Shown piece by piece: positions 18,441 through 30,022 of a stretch of DNA of 43,500 nucleotides. The notes under the pieces are model-generated. The model saw only the letters and a list, made by a program, of their open reading frames with translations. It was not told where the DNA came from and searched no databases. The number at the start of each line of letters is the position of its first letter. Within the stretch, counting starts at the first letter, position 1. This DNA comes from Symbiodinium natans. Taxonomy: Eukaryota > Sar > Dinophyceae > Suessiales > Symbiodiniaceae. The translations under genes were made by a program, and so were the position numbers. Location: positions 267,958 to 311,457 of the forward strand of contig CAJNDS010002544.1 in assembly GCA_905221605.1 (NCBI GenBank). The letters are read 5' to 3'.

Positions 18441-20600
18441 AAAGATGGCTTCTCAAGTCTGACCCCGGTGCATGGCCTCTCTCTTCACTGGGCGTGGCCG
18501 ACCATCAGGCATCAGCCGCAAAAGTGCGTTCAGTTCAGACCTCAATTTGCAAGTTGCAGGTTGCAGAGTTTCTGCTCCTGTCATGCATGCACTGGCTGGA
18601 ACCGATTTGTTGCCATCCTTTTCTCTCAGACTCATCTGATCACTGAATGTTCCCTGGGGCGGAAAATCCCATTACAATGGGACGACTTGTGCTTGCAATG
18701 CTTCGCAGCTTGCTTTGCAACTGCAGAGAGATGATGCACATCCCGACTTGTCGAATATGCTGTCTGGTGTCCGGTGAAACGTTAGGCAACTGATGGCGAT
18801 TGTGGTCTGTTGCGCACTGCCGTATCGCCTGGCACTTGCTCACACACACTGTAGGAGGGCTTAGGGGTCTCTGTGACTTGCCTTTCTTCCTTCCTGTTTG
18901 TTGGCCATGGAAACCAAATGCCATTGAAGCGGCCATGAAAATGAATCCTCAAAAAGCTGGTGAAACACACTAAGCTCAGATGAAATTGTTTGGAACTGTG
19001 GCTTCTCCAACTGCAACTGCGCCTGCATTCGGCCAACGATAAAACAGCAAAAGTCGCGAGTATCAAAAGCTGCCTCACTAAGAGCTTGCATTGGCGGCAG
19101 TAGTGGTGCTTGTGGGCGCCTGCACGAAACCGATCTGAAACACATTGGGTTGCAAGCATGCCAAGCTGCGCAATGCAAATTGCGACCAAGCTGCATCGAT
19201 TATACCTTGTCTGTCAAGACTCATGATGCACTGACGGACTAACTTGGAGCAACTGACGTCGCATGATGCAACTATGCGGGTGGTTTCTGCATCCAAGAAA
19301 CCATTCATTACGATAGGCTGCTCTTGCCTCTCCTCCAAACATCCACCAGCTGCCTGCTTTGCCCTTACAAATTCCAGAAGACGGCCTGTCTGATTTCCTT
19401 GGCAATCAACAATATGCTCAGAGCACTTGCAGCAGTGCGGTGAGGGATACAAATATGCAGAAATACAAGCTATGCCAGCTATGCAGCCGTCAGATGAACA
19501 CAAGTTCAGCGGATCGTTGAGACCTTGGAGGTGCATTCTCTCTGTCCTTCAACACTGGGCAGTCTCTTCTTGACAGCTCAAGGCACACAAGCAAGTGCTC
19601 CTTCCTCTGTCCGATTCCTCTATGCGTTTGTCTCTTCTCTTCTACAAGATGGACAGAACTCCGAGGCTGAGCATGCCCATCTCTTGCTCGTTCGCTCACC
19701 ATGCTCGCCTCTCCTAGAGTGTCAGCTAATGGAATTGTCCCGCAGTGCCAGCACCAGATAGCCAGGATATTGCACCGGAATAGCAAACAAAACTGCAATC
19801 TAGACTTTAGAAGCAGCCAAAGGATGTGACACTGACTGCCCAGTGCGGAGCATGATGCTTGAATTTGATCCCGGTCGGTGGGGCGGTTCGGGGAGAAACA
19901 ACAGACCAGGGGCTGTCTGTGAGGCACGTGTCAGCAGACCTTCGAAATCTGGGCTCAGCTTTACTAAAGTTACCAAGGTTTGTTGAATTGAACCACCATC
20001 GCGCCCACAACTTCAAATCGCTGGCATTACTCATGATTACGCCGACCGGAACGAAAACAACCACCAATATCCGATGTTGCCAAGGTGCAGCATCCGTTGT
20101 CCTTATGCACATCTATTTCATGCTCTCTGCCGATAGCAAGGAGTAGAATGACTGGAAAAACCATTGGCTATTCTGTTGACCAAGGAGCGCCCTTGCAAAA
20201 CACGCTTGGGCAGCACACGGTCAGGTCACCATCTGTGGTACATGTGTCAGGGCAGCCCTGCCAAAGGCGCATCAGCAAACAACTCGCCAACCTCCCTCGT
20301 CTCGCCCAACAACACTTACGAGAGCTTTTCATGAAGAATTTCAACAGGCAGTTGAAAATCGAAACGGATGCTGGAGAGCTGGAAACACAGGTTCCCTTGT
20401 AAGACCTGGCCTGGAGTATGATTGCGCAAGTGATGCATACCTTGGAGCATGCAAGACTGCACAACTTCGATGCCTCACGCCGCCCAGCGTTGTTTATACA
20501 AATACATATATATATATATATATACATATTGTTGTTCATGTTCTGCGGAGAAAGCCACACAAGAGACGACGATCTTCCTAAGCAAGATGGTAGGCATGGG
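18441..20600. other. Spacer upstream of SOD, no assigned gene
   Basis: About 2.2 kb upstream of the SOD start. A minus-strand frame at 19536..19078 opens with ATG and has 152 codons of mixed composition but no known motif. Nothing else was recognised. Confidence 0.4.
20505..20528. repeat. TA microsatellite
   Basis: An uninterrupted (ta)n run of about 20 bases flanked by aatac and catatt. Confidence 0.9.
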
Positions 20601-20959
20601 CACAGCACCTTAGATGATCACATCGCTTGGTGCTGCTGAGCAGACAAGAGAGCACCCTCGGCGGCCCAGCCCGCGAGCACTGATGGTCTTTGACAAGGCA
20701 CTTGCTGCTGTGTAGCCCTGTGACACACTGTTCGGGCCAGAAATGGCCAAGTGCCGAAGAATGGAGGTTGCTAGAACGAGGCACCAATTGCATTTGGCAT
20801 CGCTACAGGCGCAGCTCCATACACACCTGAGATGGTTACCCAAGCCGAACGAACTCCCCGTTGTGCTGGAGGTCGGGTCGGCGGAAGACTTCCTGTCAGA
20901 AATTGACTTTTCCTGCACTTCGGCACCATGGGCTACGTCAAAACATACTCTGTCAGAAC

Positions 20960-21436
20960 CAGACAACAACTCACGGTGATACGGGTGTCGCACCAGCATG
21001 TCGAAGACACCCTTGAGACTTCCCTGGAAGCCATACTTTGGCAAGACCTTGCTCTGCACCTGGAAAACCGAGTGGAGGGTTCTGAAGCCTCTGAGTTGAC
21101 GCTGTTGACAGAGCTTCAGAATTCTGACTGAGATCGAGACTGAGAGGAACAGCTCTTGTCTCATCGGGATGAGCTTTGGATCCTCACTCACTGCAAGTGA
21201 ATGTTGCAGTCTGCTGGTCACTAGTGCCGCGCCTTAGCATGAAAGTTTTCCAGGATGTCCAGCCTCTGTTTAGGGCATGCTGAGAGCTCGAACGGTCTTT
21301 CCGGCAGTTGGACTGACTATGCCGACGGACCATGCCTCCTCTGGAATGCAGGGTCAGAAAAACCTGCATGCAGTTCACGTTGCATGGCAATGACCTGGTC
21401 GAGAAAAAACTTCACTGACGGGGGGTACGAAGACAT
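20960..21436 (-). pseudogene. Sixth, diverged Protein C10-like copy (partial)
   Basis: Starts with ATG at 21436, then FFLDQVIAMQRELHAGFSDPAFQ (split over 21412-21340), the counterpart of GFSDPDFQQK in the array copies. Further on come RQELFLSVSIS (about 21165-21130), VQSKVLPKYGFQGSLK (about 21076-21029) and GVFDMLVR (about 21028-21005). VQSKVLPKYGF lines up with IQQEVIKAYGF of human C10. SLK and GVFDML are contiguous here, exactly where the array copies carry the GC-AG intron 3. No counterpart of the last exon (GAVLN...LLF) was found and the reading after GVFDML drifts, so it is called partial or decayed. It could be a working gene whose last exon I failed to see. Confidence 0.4.
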
Positions 21437-24400
21437 GCTGCAAGGTTCAACATCCTTTGCCTGATGGACGCTCAGCTCAGGCAATCCTGTGACGCGCAAG
21501 TCACGCTCCCAACACAGCAGAAAGCAGACGAAGCTCCTGCTGGCTCGCTCTCCATATGCTCCAGCTCGTCCTGTGAGAGTCAAAGAGAGTTCGCCCAAAG
21601 CTTTCTCAAAGAGAGTCCTCAAAGAGGTTCGAATAGGCTATGGATTCGGTGTTGACTCAGGTTTTACTGGACTCCTCCACTGCACTGCGACCCAACGACG
21701 CCTTCATGGTGTCTCGCGAGTCCTCCGCTCTCCCCCCCCCCCCCGCCACAAGAAAACACACCAAAAGTCTGGCGATTGCTGCCATCCTGGGGGCGACTGA
21801 AGAGCATTCCTGGGTCAAGCCGAAGTCGTCTCTCAACACCTCACGTTGTGGAAGAAGCTGGGATAAGGAGTCCAGAGAAACCGGAGAAGCCAATTTGAGG
21901 CTGTCACCGTCTGCCAACGTACGGACAGACTGATCATTGGAGTGAGCCTCTTTCACACATCGCGATCATGTTATTCTAAGAATCCTCCAAAAAATTTTCG
22001 GCGGGTCCTCGCCTTCACGGCATCAATGACTTTCTGAAGCTTCCAAGCTCTGCCAAGCACGGACTCGGCCGCCTTCTGCACTGCCTGAATCTTGGCACAG
22101 CAACAGAGCTGTTTCAGAGCTCATGCAAACCTCTTTCGGCCTGCCCCATGAGCTGTGTGATGCCTAGCTGCAAAGCTATGCCACCACCTTGGCCAGTCGC
22201 AATGCTCCTTCGACTCCTCACGGCCTGATCTGGCTAAGGTCACTGCGATCATGTAACTTTTCCAGCTGTGCTTGAAAATCCTCCTGCAGACATGAAGTGC
22301 TGCCACATTTCGGTGCATTCTGAATCGGCACAACCTTAGGCGGGTCCTGCACGCAGGCTTTCTCAAGCTCCTGCTTCGAAATGTTCAAGCATAGGCTTTG
22401 TCCCCCATCAGAGCTCATTAAACATTGATGTGCTTGTCATCGATATCAGTATGCGTATGCATACTAAAATGAGAATTAACAATGTGCTTCAGCCATAGCA
22501 CCCCCACCCAAAACCATCAGCAGCACCATCATCATCGCTCACAATGAGTTCATCGCCATCGGCACTTCCTCGTCATCGAGCACGCACAAAAAACCTCGAA
22601 GAACATGTTCAACGGCTGTGGGAATGCTCACCCTTGGTCCTGCCAGATGTTCATGGAGGCTACGAAACATGACGAATTGCGCATGCAAACAGTGCGATCG
22701 TCGACCCTTACAAGCGCATCTGACAAGCAATTCCAGCTTGCAAGCACATCATCTTCATCATCATTTTGGAACAAAGTGTCCTTCTGTGAAAATGCGGAGG
22801 TTCCAGTACCATCGCCACCCTCAAAAAGTGCGAGAACCTAACATGTGCCATAAATCGGAGCTCTTGCCACGATCCCACGTAGCCCGACAAGGAAATGAAA
22901 AAACTTAGAAGGAAATCAGAAAGCTAACATGGGTGCTCCGTACATCAGGAATGCTATACACGCACATGCGGCACCACAAAAACATCACAAAGCTGTTGCG
23001 CAAGCGAATGAATGTTCAAGAATGTCCCGTAGGTCAACGTTCGTAAGTGCTGCAGATACCTCTTTCAAATGCTCCCGCACTAAAAGCGTCAGGAGGGAAC
23101 CCCAAACCCTCCCAAGCACACACGCCAAGGGAAGCTCAGCTTATCCACTTTGGCTGCACAGACTCAACAGTACTTAGTTGAGTACTTGTTTGTGTTTTTG
23201 CGAGCAAGGACACACACACACAGACTTTCTTTAGTTTATAGCTTGTTGGGTGATCCAGATCTGGAAAACTGATACCGCTATGCCTCGAAGAGCTGAGACT
23301 CGATGATGCAAAACTGATTGCCTATATACACCTTGGGGAGGTCTACCCGAGTATGCCACCCACACTTGCCGCATTGTGAGGATAATCTGGGGTGTACAGC
23401 CCGAATCTTTGCGGTGGAAGGGCTTATACCCGACTATCCACCGGCATCCCGTTATGTGGTCTACATGCGTATAACGGTACACCCTCCCCCTCAGGTATAC
23501 CCAATGCAGAGTCAGCCGGTTGACCGTTATGCTGTCCAACGCAATGGACATCCTTGTCACAATCAGAACTGTGCAAAAAGTTGCCAAAGCTAGATTTAAG
23601 GAACGTGCTATCTGGTGCGTTTTTGTAAGGATGCTCGATGCATCTTCTATGCGTACGACAACGGGCTTTGCCCTGAAACCATAAGTGCATGTTCTTTTGT
23701 TTAAAGAAAAGGTGTGTTGCTGCGGTTTTTCGTTCAATCTTTTTGCGAGAAGATGTGCTTCTACCCGACCAACCTCAAAAGAATGTGCATTTAATGAGTT
23801 GTTCGCGAGAACAAGGAAGATGTGCACTTTATTGCTGACAACAAAGTCGGAAAATATACAAATGCCTGAAGCAGCGCGTTCATCTGTTAATGTCTAAAGC
23901 CTCGGACTTGAAAATTGATTTGGAAGTCTACATCCTGTTTGGTTTGTGCCTTCTAAGGCAGGGTCTCATCACTTTCCGTAGCGAACGTCTTATCGTAGCA
24001 TCCTTGAGGGAAATGGGTGCGTTTGAAGCTAGGTTTGTTGGTAAGGGGGCTGTCAGTTATATTTAAGGAAGCGATGAAGCCAATGCACCTCGTGAGCTTC
24101 GGCGCTGAACAGGCAGGGTCTGACTTCCCACTGCTTCCCTCAAGTCAGCGGGGTAAAGATCAGGATGGAGGAAATGTCAAAAGCTGACCAACAGAGCCCC
24201 AAGCCCATACCCTGCAACCAGAAGAGCCCCGGAGCACAGCAAATCCGAACCATTCATGTCTAGCCTCTTGTCTAGCCTCTTGAAACAGAATGATTTGTGT
24301 AAAGCCTTGACTCCAACATTACTGCTCTGCATCTTCTGACTTCGATGCAAGTAACAATAAAGATGTGGTCGTGTGCTTTCTTGGTAAGGAAACACAACAG

Positions 24401-24839
24401 AAAAGCCACACAAAAGAAATACCAACCGTCTCCAAAGAGAAGATGTGAACTCATGCCTATGATGGCAAACGAGAAAGCTGTTCACAGAAAATATTGGTCG
24501 GCCCTTACAGCATTGTCAAGAAAAGATGTTCTTATTCCCATTATTGGGAGGACCTTCTTTAATTTGAAAACAATCTAGTTGTTTAGCCACCACATGCAGC
24601 ATCTAAAAGCTTCGGCCACATGGAGCAAACCGTTTAGTAGGAAGCAGCTGGCTTTAACCGGGAAATTCAGTGTTCAGAAAGAAGGCTGGTCCATAGGCGA
24701 GCATATACATATATCTACACATCTCTATAATTTATACATGCACGCATACCTTTACACATAAATATAATACATTTATGCAAGTATGCAAAAATGCCTTTTT
24801 GCATTCTTGCATGTATGCATATATACATCTATGCATCTA

Positions 24840-24873
<34 letters not shown>

Positions 24874-25150
24874 TTATTTATTTATTTATTTTATATTTAT
24901 ATGTACACATATGAGCATACAAAAAAGAAGACAAACATATCTTCCGCACATGGAAAGATCTGCAGCAGGCAGTCTGTGTCATGGCCGTAGTATAGCGAAA
25001 CTCCTGCAGAAGTTGCTTGACGGAGTCGACCGGCCTGATATGTGGGTTCAGTTGGCAGATTGGCGTTCTGAGAATGTCATGGCAGTTCTGGGCTATTTAC
25101 AAATCGCTGCCGTCCGCAGACTCTGTGTCTTCTAGTTCAACACCTGACAC
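21437..25150. other. Spacer with no assigned gene
   Basis: Low-complexity patches (C run near 21731-21742, CA run at 23212-23221, TA-rich stretch around 24700-24900). A minus-strand open frame at 23827..23231 has no ATG start and no motif. The stretch at 23320-23600 is GC-richer and open on both strands without a recognisable product. Confidence 0.4.
24841..24900. repeat. AT microsatellite and TTTA repeat
   Basis: (at)n of about 28 bases at 24843-24870, directly followed by T-rich ttta units. The preceding 120 bases are full of catgcat/tatgcat motifs. Confidence 0.9.
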
Positions 25151-25158
25151 ATGCAGGG

Positions 25159-25896
25159 TCAGGATGCCAGGATGTCGTTAAAAGAGGAACCATCTGGCAA
25201 TCCCAGTCCAAGAGCTAGGATTGGGATGCGCAAAGGGCCTGAGCTAAGTGCAGCACCGAGCATCATCAGCTCCGCACGACGGGAACCATCTGGTGCCCAG
25301 CCGACAGTCTCCTGGTCCTGTGTCTCGGGCACCGTCACAACAGAAGGTATGGCAAGGTGGCGAGATGATGCGAGGTGTGTGCATTCAGGGCATTGCCGCT
25401 CCTTGAAAGCGATCCAAGGTGAGGTACCGGCACTTGCCTTGAAAACAAACCTCGCCTTGCGACGAATGTCATCCCTTCCAAGTTTCTTGGCCAAAGCTTC
25501 TCGGACTGCAGCAAATGTCCAATTGGTCCAAATGGTCAGTCCGATCTCAGGCCCTGCCTCAACGGCATGTCTAATCCTGATCTCATATTCTTGTGGCGGC
25601 GGTGGTGGTGGCTTGGGCTTCGGTGGTGGAGCAACCTTTTTGGGTGCAGGTTTTGGCTCAGGTGGCTTGGGTGGGGCAGGTGAAGGATCTGAACTGGGAT
25701 GCACAGATTCCTTCACACGCGGAGGAGGTTCTAGTGTGTCATGGCGACGAGTCACAGAGTAGGGCTCGGCACCTGCTCGAGAGCTTTCGTTGGAGCTCTT
25801 CGCAGGTGTTTGTGGCGGCGCAGCGTATGGATGAATTGGTGGCGGCTGATCATCTTCCTGGTCTTCAACCGTGCGGAGATCAGCACCCAGTACCAA
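25159..25896 (-). CDS. Proline-rich protein exon with possible ubiquitin-fold segment
   Basis: Open frame of about 245 codons. Residues about 20-100 are rich in Pro, Lys and Glu (PPKPPEPKPAPKK, then PPPPPP), typical of a disordered region. After it, YEIRIRHAVEAG, IWTNWTFAAVREALAKK and ARFVFKASAG alternate like strand-helix-strand, a pattern compatible with a ubiquitin-like fold; this is inference from pattern only. The frame stays open to the right to about 25930 without an ATG, so the 5' end is probably an exon border or lies upstream. The 3' part after KERQCPEC may be intron read-through. Minus strand, like the other genes. Function unknown. Confidence 0.35.
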   Translation of the reverse strand: MVLGADLRTVEDQEDDQPPPIHPYAAPPQTPAKSSNESSRAGAEPYSVTRRHDTLEPPPRVKESVHPSSDPSPAPPKPPEPKPAPKKVAPPPKPKPPPPPPQEYEIRIRHAVEAGPEIGLTIWTNWTFAAVREALAKKLGRDDIRRKARFVFKASAGTSPWIAFKERQCPECTHLASSRHLAIPSVVTVPETQDQETVGWAPDGSRRAELMMLGAALSSGPLRIPILALGLGLPDGSSFNDILAS

Positions 25897-27054
25897 AACC
25901 TGGTCGAAAGCTTCTACAGGGCCACCATTTGAAGATCAACATGCAATGTGGTGCAGAAACTGGTGCGAAGCCTGACGGATGTCCCCGATGGGATCATCAT
26001 CCTCACATAAGGAACAACGAGCGCAGTGCTCGTCATTCGTCATGTGCACACCGCTCTTCACCATTCTCTCTGTTTTGCCTTGTAGGTTGAGTAAACGCCT
26101 CCCTTTTTCTGCACGAGCCTCACATGAGGGCACCTATATGTCGCTGTCGTAAGTCTAAGCACACCCGAACCTGCCCTTGCGCAGAATCTCATCTCGACCT
26201 TATTCGAGACTTCATGGGCACATCAGCAGGCATCACACGGATGCTACATCAGCCAAATGAGCCTCGCACCAAGAAACTTGGAGATTGCCTGAACAAGCCA
26301 GCGATCCAAGTCCGAAACACAAGCAGCCAGATGAGGAACGGTACTGCCACGAGAAAATGTAACACTCCCACACTCCCATGATGCGACAATATTCGCAGCC
26401 TGGTGTGTGAAACACTGTCACTTGATAGGACGTGGGGGGCATGTGCAGACATGCCCTGCGACATGACAGGGATTGTCGGAGTCAGATTCCAGGTTATTCT
26501 GTCACGAAGCAAATCAATCTGACCACGCTACAAGCAGCCTGCTTGCAGTCAAAGAAGGTGGCATCATGCGCAAGTGCCACTCGCACCTGCTACAGTTCTT
26601 GCCTCTGATGTCACGACACAAATGTTTACAAAGTCGCTTGGCCAACTGCTTCCAACGAGCATCTCACCTCCGCATTGTCCACAGCATGTCGGGCGAGCAC
26701 CTGCCAGCACCAACTGCATTTGTTACTCAAAAAGCCGCTTCCCCGTCGCTCCCCAGTCTGCTTGGCGACCTCAATGCCTTGCCGCGATCTTGACTTTGGC
26801 GGGGGCCTTGGCAGCTGCTCTTTGCCTTTTCGGCCTTGTAAGTTGGTAAAATGAGTGCAGTGGAACGAGACATCTCTGGGAGGTCGAACTCTTGCCGCGG
26901 CGGTACCTCAAACTGCAAGAGAAGAATGCCGTGGCTTCGCACCGTGTCGCATGGCTCGCAGTAATGATCCCAACGGCCTTTGCTGCCGGAGTCTTGCTGG
27001 GTTCCTCCTCTAGAGGAGGGTAGTCCGGCTCCTGATGTGGGGACTCAAGAGGGC

Positions 27055-27834
27055 TTACTTGAGAATGAGATCCTCGATGGCCTGGCCGGGCTCCCCAGGA
27101 ATTCCAAAGAAAGCCCCTGGGGGCATCCGCAACAAGCGCTCAACCTGCCATCGGCCCAAACTTTGTGGAAGCTTGCACATCTTGAAGCCCGTCCGAACTC
27201 CGTTGAGCTATCTGGGCCTCGTGAGCTTGAGCTTTTACATGGATGTTCCACGAATGCTTGCTGATTCCACGCGCCATGTCCTTCAACAATGCAGAAGTTG
27301 CCAATTACGGAAGATCGAACTTTGTCTTTCTTAGTCTGTCCTGGTACCCTTCTGTAGTGAGCGGAAAATCATACATGGCCTCAGAGGCTGAAAGGAGGAC
27401 AACATAGACATAGACAAACCATACTCTCGCAGCTTTAAGTTCGAAAAAACCGACAGGAAGAACCAAGCGCAGTGCCATCGTTCGATTGAACGACTGGCCG
27501 ACAAACATCGGCTGCATTCTCTGCACCGCGTCCGACCCTGAACTGCATGTTTTCAGCAAAGCTCTTCCATCGACTGACTTGACAGGCCTTGCTTGTGTAT
27601 GTTGCCTAAAGTCTTCTGGAAGTCCTGCCCAAACAGGCACAAGACGAACCATGGAAACCCTGCTTGCCATCCTCTCTGGAGTCCTTCGTACTTGCGATCT
27701 CTCGGAAAGCCTGCCATCAGCTTCACAAAATCTGAGAAGATGTGAAAGCCTGAGAGGTTGCATGCCCAGTCCTTCAGCAGTTCCTTTGCTTCCCCGAGAT
27801 TCAGAGGCCGATCTCGCGTGGGCACCCTGGCCAA
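27055..27834 (-). CDS. Fragmentary unassigned gene
   Basis: Two minus-strand stretches look coding but lie in different frames. One (about 27795-27680) reads NLGEAKELLKDWACNLSGF and FSDFVKLMAGF. The other (about 27200-27060) reads CKLPQSLGRWQVERLL, then RMPPGAFFGIPGEPGQ and AIEDLILK before a stop. A further stretch near 26940-26830 contains VRSHGILLLQFEVPPRQEF. They could be exons of one intron-containing gene or remnants. No family was recognised and no splice model was found that joins them. Confidence 0.22.
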
Positions 27835-27849
27835 ACCCCAGCACTAAAA

Positions 27850-28811
27850 CACAGCGACAAGACTAGTGAAAGGTCCCTTGAATTCGCTTGAGCTTCGCTG
27901 GACGTCGCTACGAGGCGACAGAAGCGCGGAAGTGTGACGGCTCCGGCGCTTGTGGCGCTTGTGGCGCTTGCGGCTTCGCGGCCTGGCGATAGAACAGAAG
28001 CGAATTGAACCGGAGCCGAAGCCCATCGAAATAACCTCACAAAGATGCGGTCATGGCTTGGGCTAGAAAGCACCCCCATGACCACTGCCTTAGGCAGTGC
28101 TAAGGGAAGCAATCACGACAGAAGCTTGGCAGGAGCCCACTAGCACCTGCATTTAAGATCCGCCACTTCTGCAGCGTGTCATTTGCAGTTTACAGATTCT
28201 CTAGAGATGCTGCGACTAAACTTTTTTACTATGAGCATAGATATGCATCCGTCAGCAACTGTACAAAGAGCCTCATGCATGCGGCAAACCAGGGTTGCTC
28301 AAGTACGCCACGACTTCGTTTGCATCATGTTAGGCGTACGGAGAATATTCAAGTAACCCTGATTAACATGCCAATTGCCCAGCACTCTTTAGCCAGGAAG
28401 GGAACCGTCTGCACGGTTCGTTTCTTAAATGTCGGGCGGGAACACGGCAGCAGGCCGGAAAGAAACAGATGGACTCATCAAAGAACATTCAAGTTCCTCT
28501 CACAGCAGCGGCCCAGACTCAGACTCAGTCAAACAAGGAATCGTCGGCGACCACCCTCGGGCCACAGGTTGCACAAACGTTGGCTTTCAGAAAGCTGTTG
28601 GAAGCTCTGCGCAATCGCATGGTAAGTTTCTACGAATTGCTACACGAATCAAGGCCGGAGCTTCGCTTCCAGACCTGTTCGATCGCACAGTCCGTGGTGA
28701 CATGGAGCGCATACCTGCGGCGATCCACCAGATGACTCTGCCACGTTTTTAACCGTTTAGCGAAAGTATGCCAAGTCTACGAAAGTGTGCGAAAGCGTGC
28801 CCTCTCGCAGA
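27850..28811. other. Spacer, no gene seen
   Basis: Contains a short gcgcttgtg repeat near 27945-27975 and otherwise no recognised signal. Confidence 0.4.
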
Positions 28812-29192
28812 TCACGGAAGGGCACCAGGCCGAGGGGCACCAACAACTCGTTGGGCTTCGGGCCGCTGCAGCGCTTGCTGTTGCTGCTTAAGTCCTTGCT
28901 GCTGCCGCTGCAAAAGCTGTTGAAGAGCCTGTAGCTGGTCGATCTTGCTTTGAAGCTGCTCGGCCGACTGGCTCTGTGAATGTTGCTCTTCAAAGAGTTG
29001 CCTTAGAAGTGGCTTGAAGTCTTTGAGTTGTGCCTGTGGAGCACATGTCTTGGCAGCATGCTCTGCTGCCACAGCAGCCGAGCAATTCGGCATGTGATGT
29101 GGGATTGCGCTCGAGGGACCAGCGGAGCAGCGCTGCTCCTGGCTGCATCTCTTTGTCTCTCGTAAGCAACTCACACCTATCAAATATTTCAC
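28812..29192 (-). CDS. Gln-rich coiled-coil exon
   Basis: Open frame ending at 28812. Its second half has a heptad-like run with many glutamines (EQLQSKIDQLQALQQLLQ, then QQQGLKQQQQALQ), suggesting a coiled coil or disordered poly-Q region. The first half has no feature. The start is uncertain. It may be an exon of a larger protein; nothing in the surroundings tells which. Confidence 0.25.
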   Translation of the reverse strand: MKYLIGVSCLRETKRCSQEQRCSAGPSSAIPHHMPNCSAAVAAEHAAKTCAPQAQLKDFKPLLRQLFEEQHSQSQSAEQLQSKIDQLQALQQLLQRQQQGLKQQQQALQRPEAQRVVGAPRPGALP

Positions 29193-29916
29193 AAAGCATC
29201 ACAAAGCCCTTCCTGCCGGACAGGGGTGTTGAGCTGCTGAATGACAAGTTTTGCCAGTGACTGGTTTTCAGCAGGCCTGGCCATGTACAGCACTGGGGGC
29301 ACTGTGATCTCATGGTGGGTGCGAACTACCCACAGGTGACTCAATGCCAGCAGGCTTAAGATTCTTGGGGGCTCACGCTGGCGGTGGCGGTGGGAACAGC
29401 GACGGTGCCGAGCAGGATTGAGCGACTGTGACACGCCGAAGTCTCGGCGGCTCAGTGCACCTTCTACTCAAGTTGAGCTCAGACATACAAGCAAGGCAGC
29501 AGTTCCGATCAAACATTGCAGGGAGGACGGTGAGCTGCGTCCACCGGCAAGTACAGCGCCTGCCTGCGAAAGATTAGCAACAGAACACAAGTTCCTCCAG
29601 AAAATCATTCACCACCAGATCTCACCTACCAGCTACTAGCCAACGAACTACAGCGTACTAATGACGCGTATGTGCATGTACCATAGTGGCCATAGTGGGG
29701 CTGGGCTGCGTGCCGCAGCAGGCGTAGCAGGTGAAGCTGGTGTGGCAATGGCAACTGGTAGCGGCCTGAGCACATGCGAATCAGGAGATTCAGCGATTTT
29801 AGGATTTTGTTCCAAGACTGCGCCCCAATGTCGACATGCCTGGCCGGCCTTTCTGGCGTCTGGTCAACATGAGTTGATCTGAGGGGCGACTGGCTCCTTG
29901 TGAAGCAGCCGATCCC

Positions 29917-29926
29917 TGTCTCTCTC

Positions 29927-30019
<93 letters not shown>
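29917..30019. repeat. TC microsatellite, about 100 bp
   Basis: (tc)n running about 100 bases with one interruption (tcgc near 29939). It is the longest pure dinucleotide run in the window. Confidence 0.97.

Positions 30020-30022
<3 letters not shown>

Noticed and set aside
21627-21645. ggttcgaat box resembling a tRNA T-loop
   Set aside because: No cloverleaf stems could be paired around it.
23231-23827. 198-codon minus-strand open frame
   Set aside because: It has no ATG start and no recognisable motif; not supported as a gene.
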